From Methanocorpusculum sp. (GTDB lineage: Archaea > Halobacteriota > Methanomicrobia > Methanomicrobiales > Methanocorpusculaceae), in contig DALTWQ010000022.1 in assembly GCA_029987025.1 (NCBI GenBank), positions 1 through 16,237 on the forward strand: DNA of 16,237 nucleotides. The letters run 5' to 3'. Position 1 is the first letter of the stretch. The number at the start of each line of letters is the position of its first letter. The translations under genes and the position numbers were made by a program. This document shows positions 1-7,098 of the stretch, piece by piece. A model generated the notes under the pieces. That model did no database searches. It saw only the letters and a program-made list of their open reading frames with translations, and was not told where the DNA came from.

Positions 1-1
1 C

Positions 2-21
2 AGAGCGATTAAGATTGCTCT
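2..21. repeat. Imperfect inverted repeat of the AGAGCGATT family
   Basis: AGAGCGATT at 2-10 faces GATTGCTCT at 13-21, whose complement is AGAGCAATC. The two arms therefore match in AGAGC and AT and differ at two of nine bases. This looks like a decayed version of the perfect palindrome at 231-254. It lies at the window edge, so more copies may exist to the left. Confidence 0.5.
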
Positions 22-84
22 CAAATCCGCCTCAGATTCAGTTCTGAAATCAAAAACAAACCCGTAATAACCGATTTCAAAAAA

Positions 85-169
85 TAGAGCGATTCTTTTT
101 GAAAACTTTCTTTTCTATCTGAGATATATCCCTTATAGTAATAATTTATTTTCTTATAGAATCGCTCTA
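85..169. repeat. 11-base perfect inverted repeats around 63 AT-rich bases
   Basis: TAGAGCGATTC at 85-95 is perfectly complementary to GAATCGCTCTA at 159-169. The 63 bases between are AT-rich and non-coding. Together they resemble a tiny element with terminal inverted repeats, or two operator half-sites far apart. I see no flanking target-site duplication that would settle it. Confidence 0.6.
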
Positions 170-226
170 ATTTAGAAAAAAACAAAATAATGGGTTAGAA
201 TAGAAAATAAAGGATAATGTGAGCTT

Positions 227-254
227 AAAATTAGAGCGATTCGAATCGCTCTAA
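227..254 (-). terminator. Possible hairpin-plus-U terminator of the TBP-DUF368 operon
   Basis: Read on the minus strand, the RNA downstream of the DUF368 stop codon would meet the perfect palindrome (254 to 231) and then four U residues from AAAA at 227-230. This has the form of a hairpin terminator. Archaeal polymerases mostly rely on U-tracts and this one is short, so the termination role is an inference. Confidence 0.35.
231..254. repeat. 24-base perfect palindrome
   Basis: TTAGAGCGATTC at 231-242 is followed directly by its exact reverse complement GAATCGCTCTAA at 243-254, with no spacer. A further exact copy of GAATCGCTCTAA is at 263-274. A perfect 12-base arm palindrome is expected by chance about once per 4^12 positions, so it is very unlikely to be accidental. 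It may be a protein-binding operator, a hairpin terminator for the minus-strand operon, or a joined pair of element ends. Confidence 0.85.
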
Positions 255-313
255 TCCGCTCTGAATCGCTCTAACTGCTCTAACATCTGAATCCCGGTCG
301 GGAGAATACTCTC

Positions 314-1213
314 TTACTCCTTTCTCTCACTCTTCTTCCCGAACTTCCATTTAAGAACCTGCAGCAGAACCATAACCGCAGCACCAATCAGGAAAAATCC
401 GATATTAAATGTAGATATAGTCATCATCTCCTGCGGAACTGAAAGCGTCTCAGGGCCTTTTACAATCGCATAGAACGAACCAATCAGCAGACCGATTATC
501 ATAAAAATCGTCTGCGCACGGAACCGCTCAAAACAGAACCTGATACCCTTCGTACATAAAGCAAACCCGACAAGAGCTCCTGCAAGGAAAATAAGCAGAG
601 CCGGAACACAGGAGAAATCGAGGTGAAGCACCGCACTTACCGCAGAAATCAGCGGAACATACAGTCCGAAAATTAAAAGAAGCGTCGAACCGGAGATACC
701 CGGAAGCACCATCACCGAAACCGCAAGAACTGCCGCGACAAAAAGAATCACCGCAAGAGGGAATGTGATAACAGAAATATCACCGACATCGACCGCACCG
801 CCTAACTGAACCAGAAGCGGAACGACACAGATTCCTATAATCGTAAAAAAACACCAGCAAAGTTTCCCCTTCAAAGCATCACGCTCCTCATAAATTACAA
901 TAGGAATCGCAATCAGCGTCAGCCCTAAAAAGAGCGAACTTAACGCATAGATATTTGTTTCAAAGACCGCAGAAAGAACTAACGCACAGACCGCGAACCC
1001 GACAACCCAGCCGATCCCCAGTTTTACCAGGAACGGCAGCGCTGCAAGTTTCTTCTCTTTTCTGCCGAGCAAAAAATCATTTATCGATACAATGAACTTC
1101 TCATAGAACCCGAGAAGAAACGCAATAGTCCCGCCGGAAACGCCCGGCACACTGTCCGCTGCCGCCATGCAGATACCGCGGAGGAAATCCTTAATCGTGC
1201 CTACGAGGTTCAT
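314..1213 (-). CDS. DUF368 integral membrane protein, probable polyprenyl-phosphate translocase
   Basis: This 299-residue membrane protein belongs to the DUF368 family. It shows the two hallmark inverted-repeat signatures: PGVSGGT at residues 23-29 and PGISGST at 171-177, each at the start of a hydrophobic half. About eight membrane segments are apparent, and the tail is basic (KFGKKSERKE). Bacterial members (PopT) have been shown to return undecaprenyl phosphate across the membrane. In an archaeon the analogous cargo would be dolichyl-type phosphate used in protein glycosylation; that extension is inference. Its ATG overlaps the arcS stop by four bases (ATGA), and a GAGGAAG ribosome binding site lies inside the end of arcS, so translation is probably coupled. 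It is the last gene of the operon. Confidence 0.85.
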   Translation of the reverse strand: MNLVGTIKDFLRGICMAAADSVPGVSGGTIAFLLGFYEKFIVSINDFLLGRKEKKLAALPFLVKLGIGWVVGFAVCALVLSAVFETNIYALSSLFLGLTLIAIPIVIYEERDALKGKLCWCFFTIIGICVVPLLVQLGGAVDVGDISVITFPLAVILFVAAVLAVSVMVLPGISGSTLLLIFGLYVPLISAVSAVLHLDFSCVPALLIFLAGALVGFALCTKGIRFCFERFRAQTIFMIIGLLIGSFYAIVKGPETLSVPQEMMTISTFNIGFFLIGAAVMVLLQVLKWKFGKKSERKE

Positions 1214-2835
1214 TTACGCGTCTTCCTCACTTTTACCGCAACACCGCGGTTTGATGCCGTCATCTCAGACGCACTCATAACCGCCTTACCGGTCGCCGCA
1301 TAGTTTTCTCCGACGACAAACACCTCGTCACCTTCACGGATACGCGGGTCGCATTCGGCAATGCCCGGCGCTAAAATATCGCCCTGCGGAATAAATCCGG
1401 GCGAAATCGTAATCCGGTAGCCGGATATCCGCTCCCAGCCCTCGTGCGTCGGGCGGATTAAGCCGGTTGAGGGGTCTGTCGTAAACAACTGCTGCTTTTT
1501 TAAAAGAACCTTCACCTGCGGATATCTGCCTTTTACCACCAGGCCTTTCGTATCGACCTCGCAGCCGAACTGCCAGAGAAGTGTGCCGTGAATGAAATCA
1601 TTCCTCATCTTGCGTGAGCCTTCAAGTGCGTTATTCAGAGCACGAAGCGACTCCTGAGAGAGCGGACGCTCGTCATTGCAGGTAATTTCGATAGGAATAT
1701 TGAGTGCCTCAGCAGCTGCCAGCACAACCTCTTTTGCGCCGCCGTCTAAGTGACAGATGGTGCGCTCATACTTGTGCGCCGCAAGGTATGCAGAAACGCG
1801 TTTAATTAACACACGCTGTTCTTCCGCGTCCCAGAATCCGGTAACCGGCACATCATAATGACCTGCCGGATAGACAAGCTCCAGTTCCCGCGGGACAATG
1901 CCCAGCGGCGATGTGACAATCACCTCGTGAGCACGGGAGTCCACGACACGCACAAACATCTGGTGCGAACGGGAAAGCGAGTACGGCTTTCTCGATGCGC
2001 ACGGAAGAAGCACACAGACATCCGACCGGGGTGGATGATAGCGTGAGGCAAGCCGCTCTTCAAAGAGGTCAATCTCACGGCGGTAGATGGATTCTCCCGC
2101 GTTTGCCATAAAGCGTGAATTTCTGACCGCCGGAAGAACCGCATCAAATGCGGCGCTCCGGTCGATTCTGCGCAAAAGCTCCACCTGCGGCGCGTGAAGC
2201 CGGCATCTGGTCTCAACAAACTCACGCATCTGACCGCGTTCAATCCAGAGATGAGCTGCTGCAATCTCCCGTTCGAGGGCGAGTCTGTTGTGCAGTTTCA
2301 GGTCATGGTTTTTGCAGCCTTCGCAGCAGCAGACGTCCTTATCCATCCATGACGCATCAAACTCGCCTTCAGGAAGGCAGAATTTACCCTGTACTGATGC
2401 AAGGTCGACTGCAGTGTAGTCGAACAGATCAAAGCCGCAGTAGATGAGCATCGCCGCATTCGACGGAAGCGCCGAGGCCGGAGCGTAGCGGGCAGCGTCA
2501 GGGCGAAGTTTTGCGTACAGCTCCTCGTAGGTTTCAAGGAACCGCTTCGAGTCATCGAGCGTGTTGTTCCAGTTCGCAAAGAGATACACCGAGGCATCAG
2601 CAGCGGCTGCCGTCTTCGGATGAACCGCTGAGGGCTCGGTGCCCGCCGTAACATATTTTTCCGCGTCAGAGGCAGGGGCTGATAACGGCATGTTCGTAAA
2701 TCCCCTGTCCTTTAAAGACGGGAACAGCTCTGCCGTTTCACAGACAGCGGGCGTTGAGATGACCGTATCCTCGTTAATTCTCAGATTGCCTATCCGTGCG
2801 AGAAAATCATGCTTTCGTACATCAAAGACGCTCAT
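1210..2835 (-). CDS. arcS: Archaeosine synthase ArcS (TGT paralogue with PUA domain)
   Basis: A 541-residue TGT-like protein acting after TgtA on the preQ0 base at tRNA position 15, on the way to archaeosine; ArcS was first described as an amidinotransferase and later as adding lysine to preQ0 before a radical-SAM partner (RaSEA) acts. The N-terminal strand RIGNL and the block before the zinc site resemble the neighbouring TgtA, but the TDSGSFQ motif of TgtA is missing. An FD pair (D139) and a zinc-type cluster C169, C171, C174 with H192 are kept. The ArcS signature PCASRKPYS is at 278-286 with H291 after it. A PUA RNA-binding domain occupies roughly 465-540. It overlaps tgtA by four bases and DUF368 by four. 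No RaSEA gene is in the window. Family assignment is strong; the exact chemistry is known only from other species. Confidence 0.92.
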   Translation of the reverse strand: MSVFDVRKHDFLARIGNLRINEDTVISTPAVCETAELFPSLKDRGFTNMPLSAPASDAEKYVTAGTEPSAVHPKTAAAADASVYLFANWNNTLDDSKRFLETYEELYAKLRPDAARYAPASALPSNAAMLIYCGFDLFDYTAVDLASVQGKFCLPEGEFDASWMDKDVCCCEGCKNHDLKLHNRLALEREIAAAHLWIERGQMREFVETRCRLHAPQVELLRRIDRSAAFDAVLPAVRNSRFMANAGESIYRREIDLFEERLASRYHPPRSDVCVLLPCASRKPYSLSRSHQMFVRVVDSRAHEVIVTSPLGIVPRELELVYPAGHYDVPVTGFWDAEEQRVLIKRVSAYLAAHKYERTICHLDGGAKEVVLAAAEALNIPIEITCNDERPLSQESLRALNNALEGSRKMRNDFIHGTLLWQFGCEVDTKGLVVKGRYPQVKVLLKKQQLFTTDPSTGLIRPTHEGWERISGYRITISPGFIPQGDILAPGIAECDPRIREGDEVFVVGENYAATGKAVMSASEMTASNRGVAVKVRKTRK

Positions 2836-4277
2836 GTAAAGATTTCTGCCTCCGGGAACGCTTTGCGGAACGTGTCAGCCCACTTCTCCGTTGTTGAGAT
2901 GGTGACCTTCGTCTGCGGATTTGTTTCAAGCAGACCTTTCAGGCCTTTGATGCCGTACTCCATCATAACCTCATCCCAGGCCGGGACTTCGGCAAATCCT
3001 GCCGGAAATGTCTCGGCAAGTTCGTACGGCAGCGGACCGAACGGGGGTTTAAACTCGATAACCTCGGTAAAGCGGGAAGGAACAGGCCCTCCGGCGGCGA
3101 CCAGGATTTCGCCGGATAACTGAATGCGCGATACCATCTTGTGGTACTGGGAAACCTCGGGCCGCAGACATGACTCCGAGCCGCGGTAGAAGAAGCGGCG
3201 TTTGGTTGCGCAGTCGAATTTAGCCAGCTCAGGCATGCGTTCAAGCATTCTGCGGTAGCCGTCTAAGAGTTTCGGATGAGCTCTGCAGCGCTCGTCAACC
3301 AGTTCCATAAGGGTGCCGTCTGCAATTGCGGCACGGACGCGGGAAATCTCTGCCATGGTTACGGCAAGATTGTGCTGCGCTAAAAGTTTCTGACGGTCCG
3401 GGGATTTTTTAAGTTCTTCTGCCGTATGGCTTCTGCAGACCGGGCACGCGCAGGGAAGTTCGGTCATCTCATCGAGATGGAGCGTTCCGGATGGCGTTAT
3501 ATAGCGTCCGTCTTTTGCGTAGAGGGCGTATGCGGCCGAGTCAAACACATCACAGCCGCAGGCCGCGGCGAGTGCAAACATCGAGGGGTGTCCTGCGCCG
3601 AAGAGGTGCACGCAGGCTCCTGGGGAAAGGCCTTTTTTCGCGTTAATGATAACATCGACTAAGTCACGGTAGCGGTACGCTTCCATCAGGGGAACGACAG
3701 CGCCTACCGGGCAGTAGGTATAGCCGAGCTCTGCGGCTCTGCGTCCTGCTTTCTCGCGGAGATCACCGAACGTTGCCCCCTGAACCGGACAGGCGAGCGG
3801 TGCATCCTCGCCGAAGATGCGTTTTGCCTCTTTCATCCGTTCCCAGGTGATATCCATCTCACGCTCGACATCCTCGCGTGCTTCGTCAGGAAGTGTCGGG
3901 ATATCCAGCGGCACCCAGATGTCGCTTCCGATTTTTTTCTGGAAGGAAAGTGTTTCTTCGTTGGTGATATCGACACTTCCGTACACCATCATCTGGAATG
4001 AGCCGGAGTCGGTCATAATCAGGCCATCGAAGCCTAACACATCATGCAGACCGCGGGTCTCCGCTGCTTCTCTGAACTCTTTGCTCTTCGAAAATATGTA
4101 GGCGTTTGTGATGATTCCTTCAACACCCATCTTTTTCATCTCCGCCGGAGGTATAATCTGGAGATGCGGGTTTACGACCGGAAGAAGTGCCGGGGTGCGC
4201 AGCTGGCGTTCGCCTGCTTTCAGTTTTCCTATCCGCCCGGCGATATCTTTATGGATTACTTCAAATGTTACTGCCAT
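2832..4277 (-). CDS. tgtA: Archaeal tRNA-guanine transglycosylase TgtA
   Basis: This enzyme swaps guanine-15 in the D-loop of archaeal tRNAs for preQ0, the first step to archaeosine. The 481-residue sequence carries the TGT catalytic core: TDSGSFQ with D90, the base-recognition PLDIPT with D125, and CDVFDS with D246 as the probable nucleophile. The spacing fits the described Pyrococcus enzyme. A structural zinc site is formed by C276, C278, C281 and H302. About 180 further residues form the C-terminal part; a clear PUA domain is not evident there, whereas the adjacent ArcS has one. The ATG lies ten bases inside the end of the AMMECR1 gene, and the gene overlaps arcS by four bases, so all three are presumably co-translated. 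I see no strong ribosome binding site before the ATG. Confidence 0.95.
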   Translation of the reverse strand: MAVTFEVIHKDIAGRIGKLKAGERQLRTPALLPVVNPHLQIIPPAEMKKMGVEGIITNAYIFSKSKEFREAAETRGLHDVLGFDGLIMTDSGSFQMMVYGSVDITNEETLSFQKKIGSDIWVPLDIPTLPDEAREDVEREMDITWERMKEAKRIFGEDAPLACPVQGATFGDLREKAGRRAAELGYTYCPVGAVVPLMEAYRYRDLVDVIINAKKGLSPGACVHLFGAGHPSMFALAAACGCDVFDSAAYALYAKDGRYITPSGTLHLDEMTELPCACPVCRSHTAEELKKSPDRQKLLAQHNLAVTMAEISRVRAAIADGTLMELVDERCRAHPKLLDGYRRMLERMPELAKFDCATKRRFFYRGSESCLRPEVSQYHKMVSRIQLSGEILVAAGGPVPSRFTEVIEFKPPFGPLPYELAETFPAGFAEVPAWDEVMMEYGIKGLKGLLETNPQTKVTISTTEKWADTFRKAFPEAEIFT

Positions 4278-4840
4278 GGATGAGTTCTCGTAAATATTTG
4301 TCCTTCAAAGGTCTGGATTGTGCAGGCATCAGATTCCCATGTTTTGGGTGCAAGGCCCGCTTTGACACAGGTATGGTCTAAAAATTCCTCTGACGTCCAT
4401 TCCCATTCAACTGCAACCTGCGGAAGAAGAAGACCGCGGTATCCGCGGCATTCCGCAATAAGTCCGTGTTTTCCGATTTCGATATGACGTGCCCGTTCAT
4501 CTGCCGGACACAACAGTGTCTCAGGCGGGGCAAGAACGGTTACCTCGATGTCAAGTCCTGCAAGTTCGTCTGCTTCGACCGGATAAAACCGCGGGTCAGC
4601 AGATGCTGCCTGGTATGCGGCATCTTTTAGTGCGTCTGATAACGGAAGAGCCGGGTAGGGATATCCTATGCAGCCGCGTAAATCGCCGCCGGCGGTAAGT
4701 GTTACAAAAACCCCGCGGGGTTCTTTAAAAACAGCCGGGAATGCAGCATGCTGCATCTCTTTGCCGGTAACTGCTTCAGAGACGAAGGACACTGCTGCAT
4801 CTACTGCGTACCTTCCTTCCTCTTCGGTTAACAGGTTCAT
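4268..4840 (-). CDS. AMMECR1-domain protein
   Basis: A 190-residue protein made almost entirely of one AMMECR1 domain, the usual length for archaeal single-domain members. The family signature LRGCIGY is at 54-60. The later conserved block GLLLPQVAVEWEW (136-148), followed by FLDHTCVKAGL, is typical. The biochemical role of this family is not established; in many prokaryotes it occurs with Memo and radical-SAM domains, neither of which is seen here. Its start lies 11 bases after the TBP stop, the spacer is almost pure U in the RNA, and no Shine-Dalgarno sequence is present. It overlaps tgtA by ten bases. The position between TBP and tRNA-modification genes hints at a translation-related role, but that is only context. 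Confidence 0.9.
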   Translation of the reverse strand: MNLLTEEEGRYAVDAAVSFVSEAVTGKEMQHAAFPAVFKEPRGVFVTLTAGGDLRGCIGYPYPALPLSDALKDAAYQAASADPRFYPVEADELAGLDIEVTVLAPPETLLCPADERARHIEIGKHGLIAECRGYRGLLLPQVAVEWEWTSEEFLDHTCVKAGLAPKTWESDACTIQTFEGQIFTRTHPWQ

Positions 4841-4841
4841 T

Positions 4842-4849
4842 GAAAAAAA
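4842..4849 (-). terminator. U8 tract between tbp and the downstream operon
   Basis: The 11-base spacer between the TBP stop codon (4852-4854) and the AMMECR1 ATG contains eight consecutive A on the plus strand, hence U8 in the minus-strand RNA. U-tracts of this length are typical archaeal termination signals. Because the next four genes have no other obvious promoter, some read-through is likely, which would make TBP the most abundant message. Partial termination is inferred. Confidence 0.5.
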
Positions 4850-4851
4850 AG

Positions 4852-5415
4852 TTATTTCTGGTTGTCGATGATGTCTTTGATGCTTGCTTCAAGAACATCA
4901 AGACCTTTTCTTACATCGTCCAGGTTCTTTCCGCCGGTTAAGATAATCTTTCCGGAGGAGAAAAGAAGGGCTACAATCTTCGGGTCTTTGATTCTATAGA
5001 CGAGGCCCGGGAACTGTTCAGGCTCGTACTCGATTGCTTCAAGGGACAGTTTTGCAACGATTCTGTTTAAGTTGATGAATTTTCCGATATCGTAGGAACA
5101 GACAATGTTGGTGACTGCAACTTCAGGTTTTTTCAGAATCTTGACGCCTGCACTCTTAAGGGAAGTTAAGACTTTGTCTAAGCCTTCGTCAAGGGAATCC
5201 TCGTTTCTGATTCCGGTAAGGACAACTTTTCCGGAGGAGAAGATAAGGGATGCCATACGCGGTTCATCGATTCTGAATACTGCACCGGGGAAGCGTTTGG
5301 TGTTAAGCTCGCATCCCTCAATTTTGCTGGATATTTCTGCGAGATTGATTTCGTCTGCAATAACTCCGGATGCGACGATATTTTCAATCTTCAGAGTGGG
5401 GTATTTATTAACCAT
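4852..5415 (-). CDS. tbp: TATA-box-binding protein (TBP)
   Basis: General transcription factor that binds the TATA box and, with TFB, recruits RNA polymerase. At 187 residues it has the normal archaeal length and two imperfect repeats of about 90 residues. Each repeat has the expected landmarks: IENIVAS, RFPGAVFR and LIFSSGKVVLTG in the first; VTNIVCS, the canonical EYEPEQFPGLVYR and LLFSSGKIILTGG in the second. The DNA-intercalating phenylalanines in the FPG and LIF/LLF strands are conserved in both. Repeat 1 is the less conserved half, and the acidic C-terminal tail seen in some archaeal TBPs is absent. It is the first gene of a five-gene operon with tRNA-modification genes. A strong TATA box lies about 50 bases upstream. 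Confidence 0.97.
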   Translation of the reverse strand: MVNKYPTLKIENIVASGVIADEINLAEISSKIEGCELNTKRFPGAVFRIDEPRMASLIFSSGKVVLTGIRNEDSLDEGLDKVLTSLKSAGVKILKKPEVAVTNIVCSYDIGKFINLNRIVAKLSLEAIEYEPEQFPGLVYRIKDPKIVALLFSSGKIILTGGKNLDDVRKGLDVLEASIKDIIDNQK

Positions 5416-5460
5416 CTTTATATCATTTGATATGACGGATGATAATACTTTTTATCAGCG

Positions 5461-5470
5461 GTATATATAG
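5461..5470 (-). promoter_or_regulatory. TATA box of the tbp operon
   Basis: On the minus strand this reads CTATATATAC, a strong archaeal TATA box. With the usual distance of about 26 bases, transcription would begin near 5439 and leave a leader of about 24 bases before the ATG at 5415. The leader has no clear Shine-Dalgarno sequence. A second AT-rich block, ATAAAAAGTA, nearer the gene (about 5442-5452) could be an alternative. Confidence 0.65.
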
Positions 5471-5490
5471 AGACGGGATTCCGGTTCTGG

Positions 5491-5515
5491 AATAAACCCG
5501 TAATTGGGGTTTATT
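5491..5515. promoter_or_regulatory. 9-base inverted repeat upstream of the tbp promoter
   Basis: AATAAACCC at 5491-5499 is perfectly complementary to GGGTTTATT at 5507-5515, with a 7-base spacer. It lies about 20 bases upstream of the tbp TATA box on the minus strand and beyond the MFS terminator, so a binding site for a regulator of the tbp operon is the most natural reading. It could instead be a chance hairpin. Confidence 0.4.
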
Positions 5516-5587
5516 TTAAAAATGAAGGTCATTATTCAGTTTATTGTCTGATATGTATACGGTTGATTTAGTTAGTGTAAATTGTTT

Positions 5588-5593
5588 AAAAAA
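5588..5593 (-). terminator. U6 terminator downstream of the MFS gene
   Basis: Six A on the plus strand give U6 in the minus-strand RNA, about 27 bases after the stop codon of the MFS transporter. No hairpin precedes it, as is common for archaeal terminators. Confidence 0.4.
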
Positions 5594-5620
5594 TAGAGTT
5601 ATTATTCCGGTCATTTGCAT

Positions 5621-7057
5621 TTATTCTGCAGCCGCGGTTTCTTCCTTTTTCCTGACGATAATATTCGGGACAGCCCAAGACAGAATAAGCGTAATTACAC
5701 CAATACATAACCCGAGAAGGGCTGTTGCATGGAATCCTGATAAGAAAATATCCGCCGGAAGTTCATTAACAGCGATACCTATCGAGGCCGGTGCTCCGAC
5801 AGCGAATGCCAGCGTGTAGGCGGCAATTCCCAGAACTCCGCCCAGGAAGTCTGTGGTAATCATAATGGATGTGCCTGAGCCTTCTTCTCCTTTGGGTGCA
5901 TTCTGCACAATTCTGGTCGTTGCAGGGCCTCCGGAGATGCCGAAGGCAAGTCCTGTAAAGACAAGGGCCGGAAGAACAGCGATAATACCCCACTCAGGCA
6001 GAATAAACAGCAGGATTGCACAAAACGTAATCCTGCAGACCGCTGCTAAAATACAGGGAACGCGGCATCCTATTTTATCGCACCAGATGCCGACAGGAAT
6101 GCCTATCAACGCCGTAATCACTGAGGATATGATAAGCAGAAATCCGACCGTTGCAGCACTTAATCCAAGCGGAATTTCCATGTAGTACGGAAGCATGTAC
6201 ATGACACCGCCAGAGACCATGCAGGTTAAAAGATACGAGGCGGCGACGAAGGTAAACTTCCAGTGTTTGAAGATTCTGATGTTTATCAGCGGATGCTTAC
6301 TCTTCAGCGAATGGAAGATGTAGGCAGCTGCTGATGCAATAAAGATTGATACAACTATAAGGGTTGCCGGGTTTGTCCATCCAAGCGATGCAACCCGTTC
6401 GATGAGGAGAACAAGGGCTGCCACTGCTGCAAACATCAGGAACGTGCCGACCCAGTCAAACGGTTTTTTCACCGGCGATGAGTTCGGATGCGGAATAAAG
6501 GTACGTGCACAGATGACCGCAGCGATACCGATTGGAATATTTATGAGAAATATCCAGTGCCATGAGAGGTACTCGGTAATAATTCCCCCGAGAGGAGGTC
6601 CGAAAGTGAGTGCAATTCCTCCGGTTGTTGCAATCACACCCATACCGAGTCCCCGTTTTGTCTCCGGAAGGAAACGGGTTATAATAAGCGGGGCCGCTGC
6701 TGCTATCATGGATGCCCCCACGCCCTGAACTGCACGGGAGAAGATCATGAACGGCAGTGTCATTGAAAATGCACAGAGGAGCGAGCCTAAGGAAAATATG
6801 GTAAATCCGAGGATGAATATCTTCTGGATTCTTCCGTTGTCAGCAACCCGTCCGAAGGCGAGAATGAATCCCGCAAGGAAGAGGCCGTAGATCATGGCAA
6901 CCCATGAACCGGTTGAGATGTCTATTGCGAAGTCCGAAGCAATGACCGGAAGTGCGACGTTTACAATCGAGTTGTCGAGACTGTCGACAAAGATAGCAAA
7001 CGCTGCGATGAGGAGCAGAATTGTCTGATGTTTCCGGTTTAAAACTACGGAGTACAA
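5621..7057 (-). CDS. MFS multidrug exporter, DHA2 (EmrB/QacA) type
   Basis: A 478-residue proton-coupled exporter with about 14 membrane segments, the length and topology of the DHA2 branch. The DHA2 signature LDNSIVNVALP is in the first helix (27-37), and the MFS loop motif GRVADNGR starts at 69. GVIATTGGIALTFGPPLGG is the usual motif C antiporter region. The start must be the TTG at 7055-7057: an in-frame stop lies at 7064-7066 and the first ATG is at codon 57, inside the protein. No ribosome binding site precedes the TTG, so the message may be leaderless. The gene stands alone, with a U-tract after it and a small palindrome before it. The substrate cannot be read from the sequence. Confidence 0.9.
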   Translation of the reverse strand: MYSVVLNRKHQTILLLIAAFAIFVDSLDNSIVNVALPVIASDFAIDISTGSWVAMIYGLFLAGFILAFGRVADNGRIQKIFILGFTIFSLGSLLCAFSMTLPFMIFSRAVQGVGASMIAAAAPLIITRFLPETKRGLGMGVIATTGGIALTFGPPLGGIITEYLSWHWIFLINIPIGIAAVICARTFIPHPNSSPVKKPFDWVGTFLMFAAVAALVLLIERVASLGWTNPATLIVVSIFIASAAAYIFHSLKSKHPLINIRIFKHWKFTFVAASYLLTCMVSGGVMYMLPYYMEIPLGLSAATVGFLLIISSVITALIGIPVGIWCDKIGCRVPCILAAVCRITFCAILLFILPEWGIIAVLPALVFTGLAFGISGGPATTRIVQNAPKGEEGSGTSIMITTDFLGGVLGIAAYTLAFAVGAPASIGIAVNELPADIFLSGFHATALLGLCIGVITLILSWAVPNIIVRKKEETAAAE

Positions 7058-7082
7058 GATTCTTTATGATTTGGTGCGTGAT

Positions 7083-7093
7083 GTATTGAATAC
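7083..7093. promoter_or_regulatory. Palindrome overlapping the probable MFS promoter
   Basis: GTATT-G-AATAC is a perfect 5+1+5 inverted repeat located 26-36 bases upstream of the TTG start of the exporter, just where a TATA box for a leaderless transcript would sit. Drug exporters are often repressed at such sites. The site is short and could be chance. Confidence 0.3.
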
Positions 7094-7098
7094 TGCGG

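Larger units (their letters stand above)
1..313. other. AT-rich gene-free region with repeat array
   Basis: No credible coding region is visible. The stretch is AT-rich and contains at least six copies or near copies of one 9-12-base motif, AGAGCGATTC or its complement GAATCGCTCT, at 2-10, 85-95, 159-170, 231-242, 243-254 and 263-274. Weaker GCTCT half-sites lie at 17-21, 258-262 and 277-281. It is 3' of the minus-strand operon that ends at 314. The gene to the left is outside the window, so this could also be that gene's upstream region. Confidence 0.75.

Noticed and set aside
1..283. CRISPR array or tandem repeat array
   Set aside because: Copies are in both orientations at irregular distances, unlike a CRISPR array.
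5494..5504. 11-base match AAACCCGTAAT shared with 58-68
   Set aside because: Matches of this length are expected many times by chance in 16 kb.
5544..5819. 91-codon plus-strand frame at the end of the MFS gene
   Set aside because: Mostly antisense to the MFS coding region, no ribosome binding site and no recognisable domain.
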